64,000 bases of DNA from Enterococcus sp. HY326 (lineage in GTDB: Bacteria; Bacillota; Bacilli; Lactobacillales; Enterococcaceae). Below, one piece after another: positions 1-8,376 of this stretch. Each line of letters starts with the position of its first letter. Positions within the stretch are counted from its first letter, which is position 1. The stretch covers positions 1 to 64,000 of the forward strand of contig NZ_JANLGQ010000005.1 in assembly GCF_026157065.1 (NCBI RefSeq), given 5' to 3'. A model generated the notes under the pieces. It saw only the letters and a program-made list of their open reading frames with translations, was not told where the DNA came from and ran no database searches. A program made the position numbers and the translations under genes.

Positions 1-1005
1 GTACGATAATTTCCGTCTAATAGTCCTGCCTCTTTCCCTGTAAATGGTCCAAACCAAACAGTTCCTACTCTAATTGTATATTTTTTTACATACCCATTTG
101 GAGACTCTAGTACAATTGTTTGATTTCGTCCAGAATGTATCGGCATCTCAAATACATCGATATCCCCATCACTGTTCATTCTTCCTTGAACCCATTCATT
201 AGACACTATTTTCGTTGCTGTCTCTCCTGTATCTCCGTGATCATCTTCTTCAGGATCCAGTGTCTCTCCTTCTTCTAGTATACGAACTTTAAATTTATAG
301 TTTTCTCCGACTGGTACTAGAGATTTATCTACGAAGAAACGGATGGCTGTATCTGAACTATTGGTAGAGGTATAGGTCGTACGATAATTTCCGTCTAATA
401 GTCCTGCCTCTTTCCCTGTAAATGGTCCAAACCAAACAGTTCCTACTCTAATTGTATATTTTTTTACATACCCATTTGGAGACTCTAGTACAATTGTTTG
501 ATTTCGTCCAGAATGTATCGGCATCTCAAATACATCGATATCCCCATCACTGTTCATTCTTCCTTGAACCCATTCATTAGACACTATTTTCGTTGCTGTC
601 TCTCCTGTATCTCCATGATCATCTTCTTCAGGCTCAAGTGTCTCTCCCTCTTCTAATATACGAACTTTAAATTTATAGGTTTCTCCTGCTGGTACTAGAG
701 ATTTATCTACGAAGAAACGGATGGCTGTATCTGAACTATTGGTAGAGGTATAGGTCGTACGATAATTTCCATCCGATAGCCCTGCCTCTATTCCTGTAAA
801 TGGTCCATACCAAACACTTCCTACTCTAATCGTATATTTTTTTACATACCCATTTGGAGACTCTAGTACAATTGTTTGATTTCGTCCAGAATGTATTGGC
901 ATCTCAAATACATCAATATCCCCATCACTGTTCATTTTTCCTTGAACCCATTCATTAGACACTATTTTCGTTGCCGTTTCACCTGTATCTCCGTGATCAT
1001 CTTCG
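1..1005 (-). repeat. Tandem 378-bp (126-aa) coding repeats, two full units and one partial
   Basis: The sequence GTACGATAATTTCC recurs at 1, 379 and 757, exactly 378 bp apart. In coding order the units are 628-1005, 250-627 and 249 to the left edge. The two left copies are almost identical at DNA level; the unit nearest the Ig domain has several substitutions. Each unit carries DDHGDTGETATKI, NSDGDIDVFEMP and YRTTYTSTNSSDTAIRFFVD. More copies may lie outside the window. Confidence 0.95.
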
Positions 1006-2777
1006 TCTATTTCTTTAGTAACCGTTATGGTACTGGTAGCTGTTTTATTTCCATCAGCTGTTTTTGCAGTAATTGTAACCGTCCCTTCAGCTTTCGCAGT
1101 AACAACTCCACTCTCAGAAATAGTCGCAACATTTGGATCAGAACTAGTCCATGAAAAACCTTTATTTGTCGCGTTTTCTGGAGTAATTTTTGCTGATAGT
1201 GACAATTCCTCTCCTATTACCATACTTTTTTCTGTAGGAGTAACTTCGATTGTATCAACTGGAATAAATGTTTCCTTATCGTCAGTATAAGCGTTAATAT
1301 AGACATTTCCTTCTAATAATCTTAAATTAGTATTCTCTACTGAAGATAAATCTCTAAAGCTCAAATTAGTCTCATTTGTTCCGTCTGATAAAGCTAAATA
1401 GCTTTCTCCTTCATTTGTTACCACATTTTGGTAACGTACTGGATCATAAAGTTTATTTTCTGTTAATAGATAAAGATTACTTACACCTGCTGGCTTACTA
1501 AGTTTTACAACAATCGCAAATTTATCGTTACCGTTTAAACTTATCCCATTTTCTAATTCAATAGTCTCTATGCCTGGTATTTCTTTCACTCCAGAACCCA
1601 AGTGAGTCATATTTTCTAATGACGTTGTCGTTTGAAGACTATCTGTATTTAACGACAAGTAGATTTCATATGGCGTATTGTATTGTGTTGTATGGAACGA
1701 GACAGCTTCAAGTGTTTCATCTTGACTATTTGTTTGATACACATTTGAAAGAATAGCTGAGTTTGTATACACTGCTCTTGGGTAATAGCCATAGAACTCC
1801 GTATGGGAATAGATATTATCGTAATTTTCTTTCGACTCTACTTGACTAACCCCATATATACTTGAGGTTGCGACATAATAATCTTCATAGGAAACATAAT
1901 AATAGCCATTATCTGCCCACCAGTCTCCCCAACTATTTCGGACAATAAATGCACCATTTTCATTTGGCTCAGAACTGAAATTTTCTTTTGCATAACTGTC
2001 GTCCCAACCAACAATTAGAGTAGAATGATCGATTCCTTGATTCTCAACACTTTGCGGGACATAAAAGGCGTAGTTCCCTTCGTTATAAAATTTCGAGTCA
2101 CCTAAATAGTCGCTCCGCCATTGGTAGGTTACACCACTATTTGAAAAAACTTGTTTTTTTATACTATTTACTTTTGCTAATCGTTCTTCATTGGTATATT
2201 CGTTGTCTAATTTAGGAATAGAAACCATTCCTTGAACATGAACAGCTGGTTCTTCCTTCAACTGATCCTCAGTTAAAAAAGGAATGTCTCCTGTTGGCTG
2301 ATAGGGCATAGTTTCTTCTAAAATAGGTTGCGTCCAGTTAATGGCAGCATAAATAGGATAAAACTCTTGTCCCCCTGCATTCAGACTTCTACCATAAGAA
2401 TGAGTATTTACTTGTTCATTTCCCAAGGCATTCTTTGCAAAATAATAATCTAAATATAATTCTGAGAAATCATAGACTGCCTGAGCTTCTTTGAGAGCCC
2501 CTGTCTCGATTGCCCCAGTTGCAGAGAAAGCCCAACAAAGTCCCCTATTTCCTTGACTTTTAACAGGTGTATCCCCTCCTTCTTTTCTCGGGTCAAATTG
2601 ACTCGGTAACGAACTACTACGGTAGTTTGAAGGCGGAATAGACGGTTGCTCAATGACAGGCGTGGGATCTGGAATAGCTCCCCCACTATATACTGTTGCT
2701 GCCTGTACACTTGGTCCAAAAGCCACAATTCCACCACACACTACACCCAACAATAACCAAAGTAACTTCTTTTTCAT
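1..2777 (-). CDS. Secreted papain-family (C1A) cysteine protease with lectin-like, Ig-like and repeat domains; 3' end outside window
   Basis: The frame opens at an ATG (2777) with an AGAAAGGAG ribosome site and stays open to the left edge, about 925 codons. It has a signal peptide with cleavage near A26. The papain core shows Q75 and C81 in the motif QGNRGLCWAFS, H251 in GIDHSTLIVGWDD and N281 in VRNSWGDWW, so the whole active site is present. Next comes a stretch typical of the lectin-like domain that follows bacterial C1A peptidases (about 300-480), then a Big_2-like Ig domain with IEVTPTEKSMVIGEELSL and KTADGNKTATSTITV. From about residue 590 there are tandem 126-residue repeats beginning DDHGDTGETATKI, reminiscent of PPC-type domains. 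It is probably an extracellular or wall-associated protease or adhesin. The anchor cannot be seen because the C-terminus is outside the window. Confidence 0.85.
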   Translation of the reverse strand, partial: MKKKLLWLLLGVVCGGIVAFGPSVQAATVYSGGAIPDPTPVIEQPSIPPSNYRSSSLPSQFDPRKEGGDTPVKSQGNRGLCWAFSATGAIETGALKEAQAVYDFSELYLDYYFAKNALGNEQVNTHSYGRSLNAGGQEFYPIYAAINWTQPILEETMPYQPTGDIPFLTEDQLKEEPAVHVQGMVSIPKLDNEYTNEERLAKVNSIKKQVFSNSGVTYQWRSDYLGDSKFYNEGNYAFYVPQSVENQGIDHSTLIVGWDDSYAKENFSSEPNENGAFIVRNSWGDWWADNGYYYVSYEDYYVATSSIYGVSQVESKENYDNIYSHTEFYGYYPRAVYTNSAILSNVYQTNSQDETLEAVSFHTTQYNTPYEIYLSLNTDSLQTTTSLENMTHLGSGVKEIPGIETIELENGISLNGNDKFAIVVKLSKPAGVSNLYLLTENKLYDPVRYQNVVTNEGESYLALSDGTNETNLSFRDLSSVENTNLRLLEGNVYINAYTDDKETFIPVDTIEVTPTEKSMVIGEELSLSAKITPENATNKGFSWTSSDPNVATISESGVVTAKAEGTVTITAKTADGNKTATSTITVTKEIDEDDHGDTGETATKIVSNEWVQGKMNSDGDIDVFEMPIHSGRNQTIVLESPNGYVKKYTIRVGSVWYGPFTGIEAGLSDGNYRTTYTSTNSSDTAIRFFVDKSLVPAGETYKFKVRILEEGETLEPEEDDHGDTGETATKIVSNEWVQGRMNSDGDIDVFEMPIHSGRNQTIVLESPNGYVKKYTIRVGTVWFGPFTGKEAGLLDGNYRTTYTSTNSSDTAIRFFVDKSLVPVGENYKFKVRILEEGETLDPEEDDHGDTGETATKIVSNEWVQGRMNSDGDIDVFEMPIHSGRNQTIVLESPNGYVKKYTIRVGTVWFGPFTGKEAGLLDGNYR

Positions 2778-3110
2778 TTTTTTCTCCTTTCTAACAAAAT
2801 ATTCCCGACACAGCAAATGCTAAACGCTTACATTAACTATATAATAAAAAATCGGTAAAATAAATAGATATCTCAAGCGTCTAAATTAACTGCTATACAT
2901 TTTTTTTATATATAAACTAAAAACATATTTCAGTTTATCTTAATTTTCCTTTTTAAAAAATGATATCTTATAACATTATTTTTTTACATCAGTAAATTCA
3001 AATATTCCACCCCAAAAAAGGGTGGAATAGCACTTTTCTAAGTAGATGAAACCCATCCTCGCGTAAATAAAGTTTAATCTATTTTACTTATACGAAAAGT
3101 TGTCTAAGAT
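2778..3110. other. Intergenic region upstream of the protease: possible cre and a perfect hairpin
   Basis: No gene is seen. The segment is very AT-rich. On the minus strand, AT-rich hexamers near 2833-2845 (TATTAT, TATAGT) could be the protease -10 region. A 12/14 match to the catabolite-responsive element consensus lies at 2819-2832, just downstream of it. A perfect 10-bp hairpin (3003-3012 with 3020-3029, loop CAAAAAA) has no T-tract on either strand, so it is not a convincing terminator. Confidence 0.4.
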
Positions 3111-3433
3111 TTGATACCAAAACCACATGGATTTACATGCGAGAAAATTATTATCTATACATTTTCAAAGCAAATGACTGTCGATTGTGTTTTACAAATA
3201 TTGAATCAAGGAAAGTAGCGCTATCACATTCCTGAAGGAATGATTCTACATACTGATTTGGACCGGCAATATACAGCAATTGAAGCAGAAAAATGCCTTG
3301 AAACCAATAAGATAAGACACTCCTATAGTCGAAATGGAACGCCTTATGATAATGTATGAATCGAATTCATGGCTCGATTGACTATCTAACCCCGCAGGAG
3401 TTTGAAGACCTATCAAAAAGGAAAAAAGTGTAA
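3111..3433 (+). pseudogene. Decayed IS3-family transposase (OrfB, integrase core) remnant
   Basis: Conceptual translation in shifting frames gives recognisable rve-domain pieces: DLHARKLLS, then YTFSKQMTVDCVLQILNQGK, a stop, RYHIPEGMILHTDLDRQYTA, EAEKCLETNKIRHSYSRNG, TPYDNV, a stop, and finally IDYLTPQEFEDLSKRKKV with a stop at 3431-3433. HTDLDRQYT and HSYSRNGTPYDN match the conserved second-Asp and post-core motifs of IS3-family OrfB. At least two frameshifts, two stops and an internal deletion before YLTPQEFE show it is dead. No terminal inverted repeats or target duplications were recognised. Confidence 0.85.
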
Positions 3434-3449
3434 CCTTCTCTACTAAAAT

Positions 3450-3782
3450 TTATCCAAGATGTTGACTCAAATCCAAAATTGGATCAAAGAATCTACTATA
3501 AACAAACTCATTGCCATTTTGCATAAAAGTATCTGTAAAGACATAAATCTTTTCTAAGGATAAATTTGCTTCCTCCACTTCAGTAAGTATTGCATCTAAA
3601 GCAATTAGCGCATTATATCCTGAGTCCTGTAAAGCTACTCGATTGAGATAGAAATAATTATTTGAAAAAACTACAAAGAGCATCGCTAGAAATACCAAAA
3701 AGCTCTTAAAGTATTTCGAAAGTACCGCTGTTAATAAATTATCAATCAGATTTCCGACAATGTTGCCTCCGTTAAAAATCGT
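3450..3782 (-). pseudogene. C-terminal remnant of a multi-pass membrane protein (possibly GtrII-like glucosyltransferase)
   Basis: The open frame starts just after an in-frame TAA and has no convincing start or ribosome site. It reads IFNGGNIVGNLIDNLLTAVL, one hydrophobic segment (SFLVFLAMLFVVFSNNYF), then a polar tail ending LDLSQHLG. This looks like the end of a polytopic protein whose front is lost. The neighbours are membrane glycosylation genes, and a GtrII-type glucosyltransferase would fit the context, but the match is weak. The frame abuts the transposase remnant, so the gene was probably cut during an insertion or deletion. Confidence 0.45.
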
Positions 3783-3867
3783 TTACCCATCTAACTGAGT
3801 TCCTGATAATTTTGTAAGAGTCATACCTAAAAACGTGCGTTTGAGCTTCCAAAACATGATTTACGGC

Positions 3868-3901
3868 AATTGTTAGAGGTGTAATTCGTACGATAATTTC
3901 G
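3868..3901 (-). other. Stranded fragment of the 378-bp protease repeat
   Basis: The segment TTAGAGGTGTAATTCGTACG followed by ATAATTTCG closely matches the protease repeat segment around 361-393. On the minus strand it encodes NYRTNYTSNN against NYRTTYTSTN in the repeats. It lies about 1.1 kb upstream of the protease start, beyond the transposase and membrane-protein remnants. It looks like debris of a second repeat-bearing copy or of a recombination event. Confidence 0.55.
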
Positions 3902-3981
3902 GCAGTATAATTAATAAGTCATTTATGATTCGTTTCCCCTTTTAGTAATGTCGTTTAATACGCCAGATACAGCTTCTTGAA

Positions 3982-5676
3982 TTATCTAACTTTTTTTAAT
4001 TTGCGATATAACTCATAAAAAAAGTAGCGCAAAAGAATTACAAGCCAAGTGAAAAAACTGATGTAAAAACTGATTCTAATCACCTTTGAAGCTTTATAGC
4101 CCACTTCAACAATAGTTGGACCTGAATCTACCTCAATTTGGACAGTACCTCGTTCAGAAGAAGTCATATCTACTTCTTTTTGATTCACCCAAACTATGGT
4201 ATTTTTATAACGGATAATTGGTAAATCAATACTAGTTTGATCTTTTTCAATTTGCATTGAATATTGAATTTTTTGTCCTTGATTTTGGGGTGGGATGAGA
4301 TAGGCATCCCCATCTATATACCCAACATGTTGATAGATTTCATCTATGTAGGGTTGTGAGCTGGCTGGTGCGTACTGATCAATCCACATAGAATAGCGAT
4401 TATCTGGATCTTCGAAAAAAATAGTCTCGGTGTCCGAAGCGAATGAGTAAGCCTGATCCATCATTCGCTGGACAGAAATCAACCACGGTAGGAAACATAA
4501 AATCAGATTGACTCCAAGAAGGCCCAATAAAGATCGTTTTCCTAACGATTGATCTTCACTGATGAGCTTGACTATATTTGCTCCTGTCAGGCAGGTGAAT
4601 AACGTAGTAAACATCATCAAACGAAAGGGATATTGAATCACATTTATTATCGTATGCTGAAAGATTCCCCAAGGAAATAAATCGGTCGATAGCCAAAAAG
4701 TAAACCAACTGAGAATATAGATTAGTCGATAAGTTCTTGTCATTTTTTTCCAAAATAAACACCCAAACATCAACACTAACAGACAAGGCAATCCAATTGT
4801 GTAAATACCACCTAAACTGGATTGAGTCAGGTCATTAGTGAGACCATGCCCGAGTAGCTCGCTCAACGTATTCCCTGCAAGAGTGACGGGGGAAGGCTGT
4901 AAAAAAGTTTGGAAGAGCTGCTCTTCTAAAAAAGGAATGAGGAAAAAGGCCGATCCTGCTATAGCCAATCCCCCTGCTCCAATTAAGATAAAGGTTCGTT
5001 TGACTTTTTCCCGAATAAAGTACAGACTGCCAACCCAAAATAGCACTAAATATAAACTGATTAAAAAAGCGGATAACACATGAGTGCAGACAATCAGCGC
5101 AAAACTAATTGTGACCCATATCCAAGATCGAACCTCTTTAAACAAGACTTCATAAGTGCTCCAAACTAACAATGGCAGGAAAGTCAACGCAATAAATTCT
5201 GGTAGTGCAAAGCGAGTCAGCCCATCAATTGTTCGATAGGTGGCAAAGACATAGAACAAGGTGAAGGACACACTAGCTACCCAGGATTGACTAAACCGTT
5301 TCATGCACCAATAAGCGATCCAAGCAGTCAAGAACGTATAAAAAAAGAACCCCAAAGAAATTGCGAAAGCAGCATTTTCAAACAATTGACTCAAGAAAGC
5401 AAAGGGCACTAAGGTAATCCAAGGATAGAATAGATTGACCCCATAGCCTATCAAATAAAACGAACGTGTGCTGATTCCCGGAAAATTAAATTCGCCATCC
5501 ATCAACCAACCCACTAACTCTTTTATCCGACTTAAATGATAAACCAGATCATCTCCATACACTAAGTCCCCTTTAATCAAAAGCGGCATCACAAAGAGCA
5601 GAGAGAGAAGAAGGGCAAAGAATAGAACTCGGATACTTTCTTTTTTTAGCCAACGATTATTTGTTATCCGATTCAT
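3982..5676 (-). CDS. Polytopic membrane protein, 6-pyruvoyl-tetrahydropterin synthase-related (PTPS_related) family
   Basis: 564 aa with about ten hydrophobic segments in the first 410 residues, then an extracytoplasmic region (about 415-535) and a final TM near 540-560 with a basic tail. The N-terminal GDDLVYHLSRIKEL resembles the GDD/H motif of PTPS-related and other GT-C-like membrane proteins. The architecture parallels YfhO-type proteins proposed to transfer sugars on the outer face of the membrane. The start overlaps the 3' end of the upstream GT2 gene by 20 bp, indicating translational coupling. A likely role is sugar transfer from the polyprenyl-phosphate sugar made by that GT2; this is inference from family and context. 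The enzyme name in the family title does not describe an activity here. Confidence 0.7.
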   Translation of the reverse strand: MNRITNNRWLKKESIRVLFFALLLSLLFVMPLLIKGDLVYGDDLVYHLSRIKELVGWLMDGEFNFPGISTRSFYLIGYGVNLFYPWITLVPFAFLSQLFENAAFAISLGFFFYTFLTAWIAYWCMKRFSQSWVASVSFTLFYVFATYRTIDGLTRFALPEFIALTFLPLLVWSTYEVLFKEVRSWIWVTISFALIVCTHVLSAFLISLYLVLFWVGSLYFIREKVKRTFILIGAGGLAIAGSAFFLIPFLEEQLFQTFLQPSPVTLAGNTLSELLGHGLTNDLTQSSLGGIYTIGLPCLLVLMFGCLFWKKMTRTYRLIYILSWFTFWLSTDLFPWGIFQHTIINVIQYPFRLMMFTTLFTCLTGANIVKLISEDQSLGKRSLLGLLGVNLILCFLPWLISVQRMMDQAYSFASDTETIFFEDPDNRYSMWIDQYAPASSQPYIDEIYQHVGYIDGDAYLIPPQNQGQKIQYSMQIEKDQTSIDLPIIRYKNTIVWVNQKEVDMTSSERGTVQIEVDSGPTIVEVGYKASKVIRISFYISFFTWLVILLRYFFYELYRKLKKVR

Positions 5677-6640
5677 TTAATCTCTCCTTTTTTTCTAATA
5701 CTGTTTCAATTATGAAACGCGGTCGTTTCTTCACTTCGGTATAGACACGACCTAAATACTCTCCTATCGTGGCGATTCCAACTAACTGTAAACCACCCAA
5801 AACCCAGATACTCATAATAATCGACGCCCAACCGTTAACAACAGCGTGATATATATACTTTTGAACTAGCGTATAACCCATATAAAAAATACCAATTAAG
5901 ATAGTTACTAATCCTAACAGACGAATGAGTTGAATTGGTAAGATAGAAAAAGAAGTAATGCCCTCCAACGCAAAGCGAATCATTTTCTTTAAGGGGTATT
6001 TCGATTCCCCAGCTACTCGTTTTTCTCGCCTGTAATAAACATTCGTAGAAGAAAATCCTACTAGAGGGACCAAGCCACGGAAAAATGGTGCTTCTTCTGA
6101 AAATGCCAGCAAATTTGTGACTGCTCGATGACTCAATAAACGGAAGTCAGCATGATTAGGGATTAACTCAACCCCCATTTTTTTCATTAGTCCATAAAAC
6201 AATTGTGCGGAATGACGTTTAAAAAAAGTATCGCTTTCGCGGTTATTTCGCACTCCGTAAACAACATCGTATCCCTCATGGTAAGCAGCTACCATATTGC
6301 GGATTGCTTGGACATCATCTTGTAGATCCGCATCGATACTAATGACAATGTCCGAACTGGCAGATGCTTGTGTCATTCCAGCCAACAGTGCTTTTTGGTG
6401 TCCAAAATTCCGACTCAACTTTAACCCGTTAAAATGAACAGGATCTGTTTTGTGCAACTCCGTAATTACTTGCCAAGTGTCATCTTTACTCCCATCATCT
6501 ACAAAGAGTAGTTTACTTTCTGGATGAATCTGTTTCTCTTCAATCAATTGCTTTATAACTAATAATAGAGCTTGACTAGAGACCGGCAGCACCTCTTCTT
6601 CGTTATAGCAAGGAACGACAATTGTCAACATTGAAAGCAT
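5657..6640 (-). CDS. GT2 family polyprenyl-phosphate glycosyltransferase (GtrB/CsbB-like)
   Basis: 327 aa. The GT-A fold is clear: TIVVPCYNEEEV at the N-terminus, LFVDDGSKDDTW near 45-57, LKLSRNFGHQKALLAG near 75-90, and SIDADLQDD (metal/nucleotide-sugar Asp motif) near 100-108. Two TM helices at about 230-250 and 268-290 are typical of GtrB, CsbB and DPM1-like enzymes. These load a sugar from UDP-sugar onto a polyprenyl phosphate at the inner membrane face. The ATG at 6640 is preceded by AAAGGAG with good spacing. It is followed by the PTPS-related membrane protein (overlap 20 bp), a natural partner for use of the lipid-linked sugar outside. The sugar and acceptor are unknown. Confidence 0.85.
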   Translation of the reverse strand: MLSMLTIVVPCYNEEEVLPVSSQALLLVIKQLIEEKQIHPESKLLFVDDGSKDDTWQVITELHKTDPVHFNGLKLSRNFGHQKALLAGMTQASASSDIVISIDADLQDDVQAIRNMVAAYHEGYDVVYGVRNNRESDTFFKRHSAQLFYGLMKKMGVELIPNHADFRLLSHRAVTNLLAFSEEAPFFRGLVPLVGFSSTNVYYRREKRVAGESKYPLKKMIRFALEGITSFSILPIQLIRLLGLVTILIGIFYMGYTLVQKYIYHAVVNGWASIIMSIWVLGGLQLVGIATIGEYLGRVYTEVKKRPRFIIETVLEKKERLNESDNK

Positions 6641-6695
6641 ACCAGTGCTCCTTTCTTTATAAAATCACTCTTCTCTAAGGTTAGTCTGATACAAT

Positions 6696-7418
6696 TTAAA
6701 CTCGGTAATCAAACCAGCTAGCGGTTATCTTGGCTGGAATGCCATCATCCCCTAAATCTATAACCAATTGTTGCCCAAAAGAGCCATTCTTTTCCGCTGC
6801 TTCAACTGAATCATAGACTTCAATTAGTTGATTGGCATATTCTGCAGAATTATCAATTTTTTCTAAACCTTCAGTCAATTCTTTCTCTGGAATAGCTAAT
6901 AACTCTCCAATATTTTTTACTAATTCCGAAAAATCTTTGCCCAAGTATTCACCTTCACCGGTCCAAAAACTCATTTCAAAAACTTCAGAATAGACTTTAA
7001 CCTTCTCACTGTTTTTGAGATAGCTATAAGCCTCTGTGATATCCGTATAAATCATAATATTCTCACCATTATAGGCTAAAATTCTATCTCTCACGTTTAA
7101 GGAAGTTGTAGATGACGCAATCGTATACTCTGGTTCAGGAATTGTATAACCATCTTTAGTCATTTCATTTGTAGCTAGCTTGGCTAACTCAGTGAAGCTA
7201 GGACTGAGCTCTACTCCAAAACGTTCTTTCAGATCTGTTATCGCTTCTCCCTCTGGTGCAGAGTAATTGGAATTACCAAACTCAGAAGAACGATTGGTCC
7301 ATAACGTCAAGGCTTCTTGTTTCTCAGGAAGTTCTTTCAATTCTGCTGAAGCTGAACTGCACCCTCCTAAAATGACTAAAAAGATGAACGGCAGAACTAT
7401 TTTGCCTAATCTCCTCAT
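6696..7418 (-). CDS. Putative lipoprotein of unknown function
   Basis: 240 aa with a lipoprotein signal peptide: basic start MRRLGK, hydrophobic core and lipobox LGGC with lipidated C20. The rest is a soluble extracytoplasmic domain with no family I recognise. It contains ITDLKERFGVELSPSF and a later SFWTGEGEYLGKDFSEL region with a helix-rich tail. Its start lies one base after the stop of the preceding lipoprotein gene, so the two are almost certainly co-transcribed and perhaps form a pair at the membrane surface. Context suggests an accessory factor of the neighbouring YfhO, GT2 and PTPS-related proteins, but no motif tests this. Confidence 0.7.
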   Translation of the reverse strand: MRRLGKIVLPFIFLVILGGCSSASAELKELPEKQEALTLWTNRSSEFGNSNYSAPEGEAITDLKERFGVELSPSFTELAKLATNEMTKDGYTIPEPEYTIASSTTSLNVRDRILAYNGENIMIYTDITEAYSYLKNSEKVKVYSEVFEMSFWTGEGEYLGKDFSELVKNIGELLAIPEKELTEGLEKIDNSAEYANQLIEVYDSVEAAEKNGSFGQQLVIDLGDDGIPAKITASWFDYRV

Positions 7419-7419
7419 G

Positions 7420-8376
7420 TTAGTTTCCTCCTATTGGTAATATCGTAGTTTCAGAATTGATAAACAACTCTTTATCAAAGTCTAACGTAACCGCTTCAGT
7501 GGATGAATCTAATTGATAAACAGCAGCACATTCGATTGAATAGTTTCCTTGCAATACTTGGGTCCCTAATCCCAATAAATACATTATTTCAGAATCAGAA
7601 ACACCATTTGTGGCAGCCAGTTCTTGACCGCTTTGGCTCACGGTGACTGCCTCCATCCATTTCTCCTCAGGTACGATTGTCGTGCTACTTGTATTGGTAC
7701 AAAGATAGCGGATGACTAAATAATTCGTGCCATCCTCTTCCATCACTTGATAGCTACTCATTTTCAATTTATAATCCTCTGCAATCGCTTCACCGACACT
7801 AGCTTCAGTATCTTGATTCGTTATTTCTTGACTAGGTGTATCTACAACTAACGTTTGGACGCATTCAGTAAATAATTTTTCTCGGCTGCTCGCACTCCGA
7901 TCGATAGGACTATAAAATTGAAACTCGATCACTGCATTTTCGACTGAAACTAAGTAGACATCCAACCAAGTCTCTTTCCTTTGGAATTGTGATTGTAGCC
8001 GATAGTGACGCCCAAAATAATCTCCTACTTTAAAGTTGGTTTGTTCCACGTTTTCCAATACATAGCGTTCGCTATAAAGGGTTTCCCCATAGTCTTCTAA
8101 TTGACCTTCTTCTGTAAATAATTCCTCTTCATATCCTCGAACCATCATATAGGAAAGACTTTTAGTATCTTGAGCACCAAAGAGGGTATCGCTAGTAAAT
8201 AATGTCGTTGGCTCCTTCTCTTCTTCCCAGTTTTCGGGAAGTTTGATTGAATAGCTACCTTCTAATGCTGAAAACTCTACCGGTTCGCCTGCTAAATTTT
8301 GAGCGTCACAGGCACTTAGTAACACTAAAATGAAGGTAAAGAAACAAAAAGATAGCAGTTTAATCTGTCGTTTCAT
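7420..8376 (-). CDS. Lipoprotein with C-terminal DUF5067-like domain
   Basis: 318 aa. The signal peptide ends in lipobox LSAC (C23). Residues about 35-180 form a mixed domain with YSIKLPENWEEEKE and WLDVYLVSVENAVIEFQFYS, resembling PsbP-like lipoprotein domains. Residues about 195-310 (YKLKMSSYQVMEEDG, YLVIRYLCTNTSSTTIV, VTVSQSGQELAAT) resemble DUF5067, an Ig-like domain common in Firmicute lipoproteins. Its 5' end overlaps the end of the upstream YfhO-like gene by 17 bp and the next lipoprotein follows at once, so this is an operon. Function is unknown; probably an exported membrane-anchored accessory protein. Confidence 0.7.
   Translation of the reverse strand: MKRQIKLLSFCFFTFILVLLSACDAQNLAGEPVEFSALEGSYSIKLPENWEEEKEPTTLFTSDTLFGAQDTKSLSYMMVRGYEEELFTEEGQLEDYGETLYSERYVLENVEQTNFKVGDYFGRHYRLQSQFQRKETWLDVYLVSVENAVIEFQFYSPIDRSASSREKLFTECVQTLVVDTPSQEITNQDTEASVGEAIAEDYKLKMSSYQVMEEDGTNYLVIRYLCTNTSSTTIVPEEKWMEAVTVSQSGQELAATNGVSDSEIMYLLGLGTQVLQGNYSIECAAVYQLDSSTEAVTLDFDKELFINSETTILPIGGN

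Noticed and set aside
1-1005. Regularly spaced repeats as a CRISPR array
   Set aside because: The unit is 378 bp, coding, with no short repeat/variable spacer structure.
3003-3029. Hairpin as a terminator
   Set aside because: The stem is perfect but neither strand has a T-tract after it.
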